DNA of 64,000 nucleotides, taken from positions 186,001 through 250,000 of the forward strand of contig CADCXC010000012.1 of assembly GCA_902806595.1 (NCBI GenBank). The letters are read 5' to 3'. Of this stretch, positions 1 through 12,060 are shown piece by piece (the first letter of the stretch is position 1; each line of letters opens with the position of its first letter). The notes under the pieces were generated by a model that did not search any database, had not been told where the DNA came from, and worked only from the letters and a program-made list of their open reading frames with translations. Position numbers and translations under genes: made by a program. Source of the stretch: Pyrenopolyporus hunteri. Taxonomy: Eukaryota; Ascomycota; Sordariomycetes; Xylariales; Hypoxylaceae.

Positions 1-525
1 GCCGCCTCGGCCACCCTGGTCAGCGCCAACTCGTTCACCTTCATCAACCAGGACGGCACGACCCGACACATCATCTTCACCGCGAGTGCCGGACAGCCGG
101 GGATCGCCCCCATCACGATTGCAGGAAACGGCCAGGCCAGGGTCGACTTCCCGTACGGGTGGATTGGTAACGCTTACTCCGTCAGCGATGGTGCACCCGA
201 CGTCCCGGGCATGCTTGCCGAGGTTGCCTTCAACGGCTGGAGCGGTTTGACCTACTTCGATGTCTCGGCCATCGTGAACGCGGCCGATGTCAACGGGGTC
301 AAGCAGATGTTCCCTGCTAGCCAGATGGGCACTGCCAGGACCACCGTTTCGGGATGCGAAGTCTTCCCTTGCGGCACTGCCTACTACGCCCCCGACGACA
401 TCCAGACCGTCACGACCCCCGAGACCGACCTCATCGTCACCCTCGGCGGCGGCCCCGTCGCCCGCCGTGAGGTCGAGCCCATGCTAGTCCCTCGCCACTA
501 CGTTCTCGGCAAGCTCTCCGCTTAA
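1..525 (+). CDS. secreted DNase1-like protein, 3' part (5' end outside window)
   Basis: An open frame runs from base 1 to a TAA at 523-525 (174 residues) with no start codon needed inside the window, so the gene is cut by the left edge. The first residues (AASATLVSA before N-S-F-T-F-I-N-Q-D) look like the end of a signal peptide. The body is a small beta-rich secreted-type protein with a conserved core (VPGMLAEVAFNGWSGLTYFDVSAIVN) and two cysteines in a GCEVFPCG motif. This matches my memory of the fungal family usually annotated 'dnase1 protein'; the nuclease name is historical and no catalytic residues are evident, so true activity is unknown. A short tail ending LVPRHYVLGKLSA follows the conserved core. 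Thaumatin-like or effector-like roles are possible. Family assignment is from memory. Confidence 0.65.
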   Translation, partial: AASATLVSANSFTFINQDGTTRHIIFTASAGQPGIAPITIAGNGQARVDFPYGWIGNAYSVSDGAPDVPGMLAEVAFNGWSGLTYFDVSAIVNAADVNGVKQMFPASQMGTARTTVSGCEVFPCGTAYYAPDDIQTVTTPETDLIVTLGGGPVARREVEPMLVPRHYVLGKLSA

Positions 526-1742
526 GCGCTAACCGACTATCGCGTATCAGAGATATCCGCTCCTCCTCTGCCTTATACCTCCCTACCTACCTTTTCGCTT
601 CTCACTGGCATGTCATAAGCGTCCGCCAACTTGCCGCGAGCCTAGCTGCTTTGCGCAACAAACTCACGACCTCGACGGTTCGTGCTGGCAATCTTCCTTC
701 CCCGGCGGGAGTTCCCCTTTTTTGAAAAGGACATGACATGCTGGTCAGGGTCCCTTCCCAGGAAAAAAGAAAATCATATATATGCATATACATATACTTA
801 CCACCCTTTCTCGACGCTCGTTGGGTTATACCATTTTTTTGCGATGCTTACTTTTGCTTTGGCTTACACATGTATATACTTCGGGGTCGCACTTCTTGGT
901 TTGCTACGGAAGGGACAATATACCCCCTTGGTTGTACTGCGCGCTAGATACCTTACTACCTACCTGACGATAGATGGAACGAATGAATAGACGAGTTTAC
1001 GGTGGCTTTTTTTTTTGGATTATTTTTGATACGGACCAATCGTGCTTCAGAATGTGAACAGGAATGTGAATGCGCCTGACCAACCCCCTGATTGTCCCTG
1101 ACTCGGGGCCGAGTCTAACGTAAGATGGTACCTTACGATGAGAAAGCTTGTCTTTCGACATGTCATCTGCTTATTCTAAGAAAAGAGAAAAAGGAAATTT
1201 TGCTTTATTCCCTCTTGTCCCCTTTTCTCCCGAGATCTCTCGACTCTACCCCAGCTCGATTTCAGCTCATGTCATCGATCGATTACCTCGAGTTATCCCG
1301 GCTCGAGAACAATGGAAATTAGGTAGATAGGTAGGTACACATTCACTCCCCGCAAGGATTGCGTGGCCTCACCCCCCTCCCCCAAATCGTTCTCTTTGAC
1401 GGAATCGCTCGTCTTACGCGGCGCGGCGCGGCGCCAAAATTACAGACTGCTCGTTTAACCCCGAAGCGAGTGGTACCTAGGTGAGGGAACAGAAAGAAGC
1501 CGATGCGGAAATGGATATGGGAATGGTACAGACGCCAAGGACAATGGAACTAACCTGCCTACCTAAGGTACCTATACACCTGCCTTACTATTTGTGCCTG
1601 ATTCGATATGCGGTGTACACCGTCGCCGTGAGTACCTGGACTGGCACGCATACGGAGGCGTGGAAATCCAATTTACTCTGCAGTATTTGATGTGTGTATG
1701 CATGCATCGTAACAACTGCTCGGGGCTTGCCCCCATGCCCGT

Positions 1743-1767
1743 TACCTACCTACCTACCTACCTACCC
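1743..1767. repeat. (TACC)n simple repeat
   Basis: About six tandem TACC units. It is the longest of many short TACC/TAGG runs scattered through non-coding parts of the window. Confidence 0.85.
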
Positions 1768-2982
1768 ATTTAACACTTACCTATCGACCTACCTAAACTA
1801 CTCCATCGCGAACCTCATCTCCCCCCAACATTGGCATTCCATTTTCCCTTTTTACTTTCCATCGCTCGGCCGGCGCGACGGCAGGGGGCCTTATCGTATT
1901 AGGCTTTCGCAGCGTGCGTTAGTTCTATATATGTATATTCGCCCCGTCTACCTGCTCCGTTGGGACGCGCCAACCGCGAAGGGGAAGTATTTGGGACGAT
2001 CCTTTTCGCGGGCTGGGCAACATGGGGAGGGTTAATTACCCATTGTGTATATGTTAGGTGGGTATTTTTAGTGCAATGCCCAGACCCGGAGATAAGGTAT
2101 AAGGCAATCGACCGTTTCGATTTGCCCTTTTTCGCTGGCTCGAACCGTCGGCGCGGTTACTTGGCGGTGTTTTGGGCGGTGCGGGAAGCGTGGCTCGTGA
2201 TGTGGTTGTAGGCTAATGAGGTATGTATGTGCGTTATTCGAGACCCGGTTGAGCTTGTTTCGTTTCGCTTTGTTTCGTTTCGTTGGCTACCTACCTACCT
2301 GCCTACCTTTCGCCTGGTGGTGATGGGTTGGGGTTCCTCTTCTCTCCCTCTCGCCCCCATCCTGCGCCACGACGGGAGACTTGGCGATAGGAGCGAGAAA
2401 GCAGAGCTGCATCGTATAGTAATTGAGACCGAGCTGCCTGCCGCATCTATCGCCTATAGGCTACTAGCATCGTGAACACCGTCAGACTATCAAATGACGT
2501 CGCGGAAAATGTCCACGCCACGGCTTCGCAGAGCGGGAGCACCCACTATTCCCTCGTGGACTACTATGTATGTAGACACGCATACCCTGATCGCTACCTA
2601 CTTTACCTACTGCGCTATCTACCTACCTACCCGGTAGCCATGCAGCGAGGCAGGACCCCGGGTGACAGGGCGGGTTCGTGGGCGTTTCGCCAAGACCGAT
2701 CGTGGTTCGAATAAAGATTTCGAACCGGGTCGAGTCGATCATAACATACAAACAAGTAGATAATCACACCTACTGGAGATAGATGGGGCCTGCCCCCAAA
2801 GCCGCAAGCGCCAAGCTTTTCGTGATCGTCGAGGGGTCCCCTAGTCCCCGTCCGCGACAGGTGGTAGGACAGGGTTCCTGCGACGATCGCACACCCCTCC
2901 CCCCGGCCGGTTTTGTGTGTCGCATGCTTGAGGTTTGGGGTTTGGGTATTGTACATCGGCGACTAGTATATACAGGACAGGT

Positions 2983-3004
2983 AAGTAGGTAGGTAGGCAG
3001 GTAA
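2983..3004. repeat. (TAGG)n simple repeat
   Basis: Tandem TAGG with one imperfect unit (AGGTAAGTAGGTAGGTAGGC). Same tetranucleotide family as the run at 1743, opposite orientation. Confidence 0.8.
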
Positions 3005-3867
3005 GGTAGACGAATCCACCGATCTAGAATAGCGGGATCTCGTCTACGAAAAATAGGTAGGTAGATATGTAAATCACCTAGACAGTCGTTGAAGAATTGC
3101 ACTAATTACCCATAACTCGCTAATACAGGATGGGATATACGATAAGCACTACCGCGCGCAATACCGTACACCGCAACCCGCTATATCAACGCTAACAAGC
3201 TACCTTGCCTACGCTAGGTTACGCCCCCAAGTCGGCCGATCTTAGGGGCGGGTAGAGCCCCCTACTAACGAGAGCTTATTCGTCCTTCGCGCAGGGCGTT
3301 ACGTATGTCTATGCCTACCTACCTCCTACCTACTACCTTACTACTTATATACACGCCGGGGATGATACTGCTGTTGACCTCTACCTCCATGCGATTATAT
3401 CTATCAAACGATCACTGTATGTAGCGCGATGTTTCGCGAGTCCGTATGCATGTATCTATCTATGCTTTAGGTTAGGTGAGTAGGGAATTAGGTAGTGTCC
3501 GACTAAGATCACCCACCAAGTGCCGAGCGGCTAGCGACATACCTACATGAATGAATGCGCTCCGGGCGCTCACCGCTGCGGAGAAAGGGCCTGCGCGCCA
3601 CGTTTTTCTCTCGCCGATGGACTCGACGCCCTTTTGCGTTTGGCGATCGGTGTAGGGCTTTGAATTGGTCTTGTATATACGTATAAGTCAAGGTGTATCC
3701 TTGTTATACAGCCTTACGCTTTGAAAAAAAGATTGTCCGCCCCTCCTATTTCCGTTCTTTACCAGCACCTAACCCGCGCTTCTCGACGAACCCGGATCGG
3801 TGGTTCCGGGAGGTCTCTTTGTTCTGTCGCGAGGTTGGATGGGCGTCGTGCGTACGACGAATACAAA

Positions 3868-3899
3868 GTAAGTAGGTAGGTACATAGGTAGGTAGGTAT
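3868..3899. repeat. imperfect (TAGG)n simple repeat
   Basis: Interrupted TAGG units (GTAAGTAGGTAGGTACATAGG followed by further TAGG). It belongs to the same family as the other runs in this gene-poor region. Confidence 0.75.
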
Positions 3900-4464
3900 C
3901 TATAAATCTACCTCCAGACGTACCCCTATTAACCTGCTCATTCTCGGGATGATGCAGCGTCTGCCTACCGGTAGTGTTTTGCTGTCGTAAGCCGGTCGGC
4001 ACATCAGACGAGCGCGGGGTTTTTCTTAGTCTTAGATGAGCGAGTATGTAACGAGGGGGTGGGTATGATAGATAAAGCGCGTGCCTTACATATATAGGCC
4101 CATAAGGCGGCCGAGTCTGTGTGCGATGGCCGAAAGCCGGCTTAGGGATAGGGAGAATGTCCGATTGTGTGAAATGTGTCTTCGTCTAATTCCCGCAGGG
4201 CTTGTAGAGGTTCTTATTGTTGAAGCGGTACCTCTGGCCTCGGTAGATACCTATTCATATACGCCTGAGCTGGGTTGGGGATAAATAAGAGGCTTTGGAA
4301 CGGTTCTACGTATGATAACGTCGTAATACGTTATATAAAACAAATTTCCCGCCTGTTTATCTATCTCCTCGTCGGTCTCACGAGTACAACTTCCCAAAGC
4401 ACGAAAACGATCTTTGCGACACCGAGTTCCGTGGCTATCGCAAAAACCTACGGATATATTGCGC

Positions 4465-4525
4465 ATGTACAGGTATACACATACACAAGCATATCCATGT
4501 ACACATACACAGACACAAGCGCACA
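4465..4525. repeat. CA/TACACA-rich microsatellite-like tract
   Basis: An imperfect purine-pyrimidine alternating tract built from ACAC/ATACAC words. It creates an accidental cysteine- and valine-rich frame on the opposite strand. Confidence 0.6.
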
Positions 4526-5450
4526 TGGAGAAAAGGAGAAAGTGAGACTGTGTCTCGTGGGCGATAGGCACGTGGGTGAGAGACAGGACGATGTTGAAAG
4601 AATACGTCCGGGGTCGGACAGGTAAAGCGAGTATGAGACATTGGTTTTTCGGACTTGGTGGTAGTCTTTAGGTTGTATGTATGTGCGTTAATGTAAGGTA
4701 AAAATTATAGAAAAATATTATATCGGGGTGTAATAACGCGTAGATTGTGAGAATAACATGTATGCGTTCTGATTCCCTTATTTCCATGTGCTCGAGCTTC
4801 TACGGCCGTTCTCCGATAGATAGAAAGCAACGAAACTCCGATTCAATGATAGGCAAACAGCTACTCGCGTGCGAGCTGATGTACCCAGGCTAGGCTTGGG
4901 TTTACACATCACCATAGGTCTATATAACTCCTAGGAGAGGGGGCGATTTATCGGGTAGGACTATGTAGTCCCGGAATTCGGGGCTACTTGTAGTCAAGAC
5001 ATCCGGTGGTCGAGACGGATAGACGGACTACAACAAACGCCTTCTTCAGCTGTTTGCACCTGGCTGGATTGGACGGGCTAGGGGTATAATGGCTAGCAAA
5101 GGGTTATACGCAAGGAAGCAAGCAAGTTCCGAACGGGGCTTAATCAGATGGGGGCTGTCTGTACTTAGGTAGGTAGGTATGCCTAGCTACCTCCTACATG
5201 ATAGTCTACACCATCCTGAGGCGGTGGGATATGGCGTTAGTACCGCGTCTGGCAAGAGCAACATGTCTTATTCTCCCGCTCGCACCCAAGAAACATAAAG
5301 AACTCTCATTTCGGTATAGTACGTAACCCGGTCTTTACTCACTCCGCAAGGAACATGATAAAAAGAGGACGCCCGCCTCGATGCCGCAACGAACCAATAT
5401 ACAGCGCATAAGACAAAACAAAAAAGGGGCTATTCACTTTTCTCTTACTC

Positions 5451-8400
5451 CTACTCCTGCTTGCTTTCCACCGTTGCTGTCTTCTCCTCTACCTCGCCCG
5501 ACGACGGTGTACTATCCACATTGCCGTTCTTTTCTTCCGAACCATTATCTTCCGTCTTAGCCTCTTCCGCGGTAGTCTCCGGTGGGTCCGGCTCGGATAT
5601 CTTCTCGGGTTTCTTCGTCTTGATGATACTGAGAAGTTTATCCCCCGTCCCGTTAAAGCCGTCGATTTTACCTAATCGGTTGATTAGGTACTCGATATCG
5701 GACTCCATCCTATTTTTCTCTTAGTTAGCTAATCTGATAAAAAGATGACTATTAAGCAGGCGGATATTTACCTCTTTACGCCTACGTCGCTTTTAGGTTC
5801 TAGTCCCTCCAGCGTCTTACCTAGCTGGTTCGTGTAGCTATCAAAAACCGGCGTCATGATCAGCCTGACGGTACCCTCGGGTAAGTGTTTCGTGAGAACT
5901 CTGTGAAGAGTCACCGTCTCCTTGACGAGCGTCTCCATGTACAGATTCACGGTCGACTCCGTTTTCTGGTCCCAATCGATCGACTTCATGCTCTTAGCGT
6001 GCGCCGAGGCCCGCCCGCTCATGATCTCGACTAGCTTATCGTAGATGCTGTTTTGGTGTTCTTGGAAAAGGCGCCTAACCTTATCGAATTCACCCATGAG
6101 GTTGGCGACGTTGGCGTTGTTGACGTTGGGACCCGAGCCCGCGTGCCGGCGGACGAATTCGCGAACGTGAGGGATAAGTGTAGATATAAACGCTAGAGCT
6201 TGCGAGGCAAGGGCCAGGTGCCTTGTTGTAATGTTTTTGAGGCCCGCGGAACAAATGGCGCCCGCGCCGAGGATAAGCTGCGTACATCGAGAATTGAATA
6301 ATTGTAAGTACGCAATTAGAGAACTGGATACATCTGATGCCATAGAGGGAATTCCAGATATGAGATGCAAGAAGTGAGACATTCCCTCCAAGCAGAGCAT
6401 TGCTGAATTAGGTAGTATAAACGTCTCCGAGTCTATCACTGCACTCCTCGTCTTTTCCTTGGTGGCGCCGTTAGACTCAGCTCTTGGTCGACCACCGGAG
6501 CTTTCCTTGCCGTTAGCTTCGGAGAAGGGTTCCCAGATTTTGCTTCCTTCTAACCAGGCGGCGCTATCCCTGGTACTACTTTCGAGTATGCGGTTGAGCA
6601 GGGTAGCGTTTTCTTCCGTGAAGTCTTTAGCACTCCATTGATCAGATTCCATGCCTTGGGCTAGTTTCTGTTTCTCCGCCTCGCCATGCGCCTGGATGAA
6701 CTCTTTTATCTGGGAGTTGACGATGTTTTTCAGCGACGTTACGCTTCGGCCGGAAATTGCTTCACACTCATTGGCAAAGCAAAGGTTAAGCGTGAAGTAC
6801 CGCAAAAACCATATTAAGGGTAGGTGAGTGCTCTGATCAGATCGGACGCGAAGCACCTTTACGATCTTGTCCTGGGAGATGTCGACGGCCTGTCCGTACA
6901 GGTTTGCTAAGTCCATAGTCAAATGGATATCTTCCTGTACATCGCGATTCGCGCTATTGAGAGGTGGTGATTTGATGGGAGTCGGCGATTTCAGGGCGAA
7001 GTGTATATCGGTAGGTTGTTGTCCCATCGAACTCGCAACATCGAATAGTACCTTGACCTGAGTACTTAGCCTTCGTAAGGTCTCTGTGATACCGGTGTAC
7101 ATTTTAACGAAGAGAGCCTCCGCGTCTTGTTCGTCAAGCGCCCGCAGGTTTCGTGCAAGAATAGATGATTTTTCCTGCTGCGTCAATCGTTTCGAACTCA
7201 TCGTAGAGGTAGACATTAGAGACTCGTTATCGTCCTCGGTGGAGGTTGGGAGCGGCCGTTTGATGAGTTGTCGGATTTCTCGCAATACCACCTCTCGATA
7301 GGACGCCACGGCGATAGTAACATGCTTTGAGCGGTGCAAACCGTCTAATACGGACATGAGCTCTGAGCGGAGGGCCTCGGTCGAGGACAAATAAGCCGGA
7401 TAAACCGATGGCTCCCTGACCTGCGCACCCCGGCTTCGCATCGTTGAACTACTCCATCTCAGTAGAACCTCCTGGGTTGAGACGGTGTCAACGTGACGTC
7501 TGAGGTCCCCTAATAAAATATCGATGAATTTGGTTTCGAATGCTTTACCAATGCGAAACCGCAACGCAGATATGTCACCGTTTACACCTTGAAGGGCAAC
7601 GGCGTCCCTCAGGTCCCGTAGTCGATATATTTGTTTGGTAGTTTTCATTGAATAGGCTGTCCGTTCTCCAGCGACCAACTTCTCAAGAGAATCGATACTG
7701 TCCAATGCCGTTTCGATTTCTCCCGAATCCACTAAAGCTTCGCATGCAGCGACGGACTCGACTATCTCCTTCAGTTGTTTCACGGCATCGTTGAGTTGCT
7801 GTAAGTTCTCGCGTCGTCGTTGTTTTTGGACAATGTCTAACCCGGTGGCAGCAATTTCTTGGTCGAGTGTCTCCAGCTCTTGCCGCAGCGTTTTTATTCT
7901 TTCGACTGATTCAGCGGCCTCTGTGTGTAATTCCCTCAGAGATCCTAGGGCCGTAAAGAACGTCGTAGAAGCTGTCGAGATAGATGAGATGAGGTGCATT
8001 TCAATTGTGTCCATATACCAAGACAGCTTCTCTTGTAATATCGCATTCGTAGCCAGTGTTTTGCGCGGCGCCGGCACATCGCCGTTCGCAGCATTCTTTT
8101 CCCCCGCAGAACCGGGCGGCGGCCGTACCACTTCGGACCGTTCGCTAACGACGTCAAAGGTGCGCGGATTCTCCAGATGGAAATCGTCGTCGAAATAGAC
8201 GTTCGGTATGGTGGACAACGGGGGCGGCCCTTGAGCCGCTGCCTTTCGGCTGAAGCTAGAGTTAGATCTTCTACGCGTCGGCCGTATCGTGGAAGATTCC
8301 ATAGGCGATATAGACCTAATCGAGGATCCTGACCCCGACACCTTCCGCGAACTTGACGGGCGACTACTTGGTTTTAGGTGCCCATCATCTACCGTACTGC

Positions 8401-8887
8401 CGAAATCTTCGGTCCTACCGCGCCCAAAGATATGATCGCTACCGTCATCGTCGCTCTCTTTTACGCGTTTTAACTGTTCGTATAAAGCTCCAACCTGGGT
8501 CAAGTACTGATTGAATTCGGAAGAGTCGATATGGGGTATATTAGTCAACGTAACGGGCGGTATATCTCGTGCTGTAGGTGGCTTGTGGGCGCTAGAAGCA
8601 GGGGCGGATGTATGCGGTAGCAGTCCCGTCCGAACTATCGGGGGCTGAAGCAGAGTAGATATAGCGTTCTGCCCCGACTCGTGGACGGTCTGCGACCAAC
8701 TACTCGAGGTATCGAGATGGCCACCGATGGAGTGGATGGAGTGGATGGAACTCGCGGTAGATCCTCGTCGTGCTGTCGGATGCGAAGAGGCAGAACCTTG
8801 CCGATGGAACGGGAACTCGGATCGGGCGCTGGGCGACAAAGGCGGCAAGCTGTCGACAGACTTGCGGGCTGAAGGGTTGGCGTACAT
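5451..8887 (-). CDS. vps54: Vps54, GARP complex subunit (2 exons)
   Basis: Exon 1 is 8887-5772 and exon 2 is 5709-5451. The 62-nt intron (5771-5710; donor GTAAATA, branch CTAAC, acceptor ATAG) removes an apparent stop right after the donor and joins K-R to M-E-S-D-I-E-Y-L in frame, giving about 1,124 residues. Vps54 belongs to the Golgi-associated retrograde protein (GARP) complex, which tethers endosome-derived vesicles at the trans-Golgi. Visible are a Ser-rich disordered N-terminus, a conserved block (AISTLLQPPIVRTGLLPHTS), a coiled coil around residues 300-400 (ESVERIKTLRQELETLDQEI), and the C-terminal Vps54 domain with HLALASQALAFISTLIPHV and FDKVRRLFQEHQNSIYDKLV. The terminal exon carries the RLGKIDGF motif and an acidic, Glu/Thr-rich tail. 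The gene is divergent from mcm5. Confidence 0.93.
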
Positions 8888-9395
8888 GGCGAGGGAAGCC
8901 TAAAGGCTTATTGAAAAAGCTCGCGAGGGGCTACCGGGGAATCATAGCTATGCTTGAAGTAAACTGATCGTCCACAGCAAGACGCCAGCGAGGAGACAAG
9001 TTGCGATTCTCTGGCGCAACTTGATTGGTAGAAAGGAGGGAGCCGGGGGCTTTAAGGCGCCTGAGACGGGACGGATACGGGGGTTGTTGGACGCCCGAAT
9101 AAATAATATGAATGCCGGAGATTCGAGTGGATTGTCTGGCTCTGTATTCTCCGTTCAATATCAATTAAAAACACACAATGCCGAGTCGCATGTCAGCTGG
9201 CGCGGATGTTGCAGATGTGATGTCGCAAATAGTGGCAGGTCTCTGGTCTTACTACGCTAGGAGGTCTGTAAGCTCTTAGGTGTACGTATATTGTATTGTA
9301 TGGTACAATGCATGTGCCAAATAAGGTTAAGCGTGCTTCCTTAACTTTTATCTCGACAGCGCTAACGATAAAAGGTTACATGCCGCTACCCGACA

Positions 9396-9447
9396 CCTAG
9401 GTACAACACATCGTAGTGGTCAGTGCTGATCACCACGTACCTAGGTA
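9396..9447. repeat. imperfect inverted repeat in the vps54/mcm5 promoter
   Basis: The arms carry CCTAGGTAC and GTGGTCAG on the left, and CTGATCACCAC followed by GTACCTAGG on the right, around a short centre. An unpaired insertion sits in the left arm. Each arm also contains the palindrome CCTAGG. Confidence 0.55.
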
Positions 9448-9567
9448 CCATTCACGTGATGTCGGCGGTCGGACTTGGTCCTACAAACGAGGGCATTCAG
9501 GGGTTAAGCGTTGAGTCCAATAAAGGCTTAGCGTATTATGCAACCTCTCAACGCGCTTCCTAGTGGA

Positions 9568-9573
9568 ACGCGT
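9568..9573. promoter_or_regulatory. MCB-like element ACGCGT upstream of mcm5
   Basis: A perfect ACGCGT lies 187 nt before the mcm5 start codon, with ACGCGC (9551) and ACGCGG (9595) close by. ACGCGT is the site bound by the MBF (Mbp1-Swi6) G1/S regulator in yeasts, where MCM genes are among its targets. Binding here is inferred. Confidence 0.5.
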
Positions 9574-9759
9574 CTCCATTTCGCGTTTTCAATTAACGCG
9601 GTTTTCAAATTAAATCTTTCAACACTCAACCCCTCGATCGATAGTCAAGAAAAGTCGCGATAATTGCTGTCGATCCCAACCTCGACATTACTCACCCCGA
9701 ATACCACGACTCTTATGCATGCTGAGCGAGAATAGGCATATCCATATTCAGTGTGCAAG

Positions 9760-12060
9760 ATGGATCGCCAGTCGGTCTACTCGGTTTCCGTCTTCCAGTC
9801 CAATTCAGGGCCCAACGAAGATACCAAACAGCAAATACGGGAGCAGCTCGTGACGTTTATCCTCCAGTTCAGACACGACAATATCTTCGTCTACCGTGAT
9901 CAACTAAGAGAGAATGCGTTACTTAAGAAGTACTATTGCGATGTCAATATCACCGACTTGATTAAGTATAATGAAGAGCTTGCGCATAGGCTAGTGACGG
10001 AGCCTGCTGAGATTATTCCTCAGGTAGGTTATACATCACTTTCAAGATAGGTAGTTGGCCGGGTCGGAACTAAGAACATATAACAGTTCGAACTCGCTCT
10101 TAAAAAATGCACACACCGGATCGTTTTCCCTCACGACCCCAAGGCCGTCATTCCTGAACACCAGCTCCTCCTCCACTCTACCGCCGAAGATGTCTCCATC
10201 CGGAACCTGGATTCCGAAACGATTGCAAGGCTTGTGAGGGTGCCTGGCATCGTAATAGGAGCCTCTGTGATGTCGTCTAAAGCCACATCCTTACATATCC
10301 AATGCCGAAACTGTTTACACACCCAGATGATCCCCATCTTGGGTGGGTTTTCGGGCGTAACACTCCCGCGGCAATGCGGTCGGGAGAGACCCCCAAACGA
10401 CCCGTCCGAGAAATGTCCCCTCGACCCCTACTTTATTATCCACGAGAAGTCCCAGTTCATCGACCAGCAGATTATCAAGCTTCAAGAAGCCCCGGATCAA
10501 GTGCCTGTCGGAGAGCTTCCGCGACACGTACTCATATCTGCGGACCGATATCTGACGAACAGGGTTGTCCCGGGGTCACGATGTACGATCACGGGTATCT
10601 TCTCCATCTACCAGAACAAGGGTTCCAAGAACTCGTCTACTGGCGGCGCGGTAGCCATAAGAACACCTTACCTCAGAGCGGTGGGAATCCAGACGGACGT
10701 GGACACCACCGCAAAAGGCCACTCGATCTTCTCTGAGGAGGAAGAACAAGAATTCATGGAGCTCAGCCGAAGGCCGGATCTCTACAATATTATGGCTGAC
10801 TGTATTGCTCCGTCGATCTATGGCAACCGAGATATAAAGAAGGCTATATTATGCTTACTACTCGGTGGATCCAAGAAGATCCTGCCGGACGGTATGAAAC
10901 TAAGAGGTGACATAAACGTACTCCTCCTTGGTGATCCGGGTACGGCTAAGTCGCAGCTATTGAAATTCGTCGAGAAAGCTGCTCCCATCTCCATCTATAC
11001 TTCCGGTAAGGGTTCTTCGGCTGCCGGTTTAACAGCTTCGGTACAGAGAGACCAATCTACACGGGAGTTCTACCTTGAAGGCGGTGCAATGGTGCTAGCG
11101 GACGGCGGCGTAGTATGTATCGACGAGTTCGACAAGATGCGTGACGAGGACCGAGTTGCGATCCACGAAGCCATGGAACAACAAACCATCTCGATCGCCA
11201 AGGCCGGCATAACAACGATCCTCAACGCGCGGACGTCGGTCCTCGCCGCAGCTAATCCTATATTCGGTCGCTACGACGATATGAAGACTCCTGGAGAGAA
11301 CATCGACTTCCAGACGACCATCCTCTCACGTTTCGATATGATATTCATCGTCAAGGACGAGCACACCCGGGACAAGGACGAGCGCATCGCCAAGCACGTC
11401 ATGGGCATTCACATGGGCGGCCGCGGCCTCGAGGAGCAAGTCGAAGGCGAAGTGCCCGTCGAGAAGATGCGGCGGTACATCAGCTACTGCAAATCGTAAG
11501 TTACCCTACTCCTCCTTTCATCACGCTACTTATTCACAACATTAACCGCTAACCCCATCCCCAGCCGCTGCGCACCCCGCCTCTCCCCCGAAGCCGCCGA
11601 GAAGCTATCGTCGCACTTCGTATCGATCCGGAAGCAAGTGCACGCGTCCGAACTCGAAGCGAACGCGCGGTCCAGCATCCCCATCACGGTGCGACAACTC
11701 GAGGCGATCGTGCGCATCACGGAGGCGCTCGCGAAGCTCACGCTGTCGCCCGTGGCGACGGAGCAGCACGTGGACGAGGCGATCCGGCTGTTCCTGTGCT
11801 CGACGATGGACGCGGTGACGCAGGGCGCCGCCAACCAGGGCGGCCGCGAGCTCAGCGAGGAGACGGCCCGCGTCGAGCAGGAGCTGCGCCGCCGCCTGCC
11901 CATCGGCTGGAGCACCAGCCTGGCGACCCTCCGCCGCGAGATGGTCGAGGCCAGGGGCTTCAGCGAGCAGGCCCTCAACCGCGCCCTGATGCTGCTCCAG
12001 AGGAGGGACACCATCATGTTCCGGAACCAGGGCGCCCAGGTTTATCGGAATGGCGCTTAG
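9760..12060 (+). CDS. mcm5: DNA replication licensing factor Mcm5 (3 exons)
   Basis: Exons 9760-10023, 10087-11495 and 11565-12060; introns of 63 nt (GTAGGT...ACAG) and 69 nt (GTAAGT, branch CTAAC, CCAG). The product is 722 residues, as expected for Mcm5. The ATG at 9760 is preferred because the frame upstream offers only GTG. Mcm5 is one of six subunits of the MCM2-7 replicative helicase. The zinc-binding motif has C161, C164, C185 and C198. The AAA+ core shows Walker A GDPGTAKS (370-377), Walker B IDEFD (433-437) and the arginine-finger motif SRFD (502-505). The C-terminal winged-helix region ends QRRDTIMFRNQGAQVYRNGA. Exon 3 is noticeably more GC-rich than exon 2. Identity is secure from the N-terminal block (LRENALLKKYYCDVNITDLI). 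Confidence 0.97.

Larger units (their letters stand above)
526..5450. other. gene-poor 4.9 kb intergenic region with TACC/TAGG runs
   Basis: No convincing gene was found on either strand. The open frames present are short, overlap in several frames, and often read through TACC repeats (yielding L-P-T-Y), which marks them as accidental. The stretch is dotted with TACC/TAGG tetranucleotide runs (for example near 1743-1767, 2288-2307, 2619-2633, 2983-3004, 3316-3350, 3868-3899, 5166-5180), a homopolymer T run near 1006, an AT-rich patch near 775-800 and a CA-rich microsatellite near 4465-4525. The first few hundred bases presumably hold the 3' UTR of the upstream gene. No tRNA A/B box pair was found. 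Confidence 0.6.
8888..9759. promoter_or_regulatory. divergent promoter region vps54 / mcm5
   Basis: 872 bp between two start codons pointing away from each other, so both promoters must lie here. It holds the ACGCGT site at 9568, related ACGCGC and ACGCGG words nearby, and an imperfect inverted repeat at 9396-9447. No coding frame is supported. Confidence 0.75.

Noticed and set aside
682..990. Overlapping plus-strand frames of 60-102 codons in the gene-poor region
   Set aside because: Three frames overlap, with Tyr/Ile-rich translations caused by TATA/CATA words. No start context, introns or motifs.
2227..3102. Frames on both strands with LPTYLPT-type translations
   Set aside because: These peptides are simply the translation of TACC/TAGG repeats.
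5768..5770. Premature stop ending Vps54 at 1,039 residues
   Set aside because: The stop lies inside a 62-nt intron beginning at the donor GTAAAT. The next exon carries the conserved C-terminal motif.
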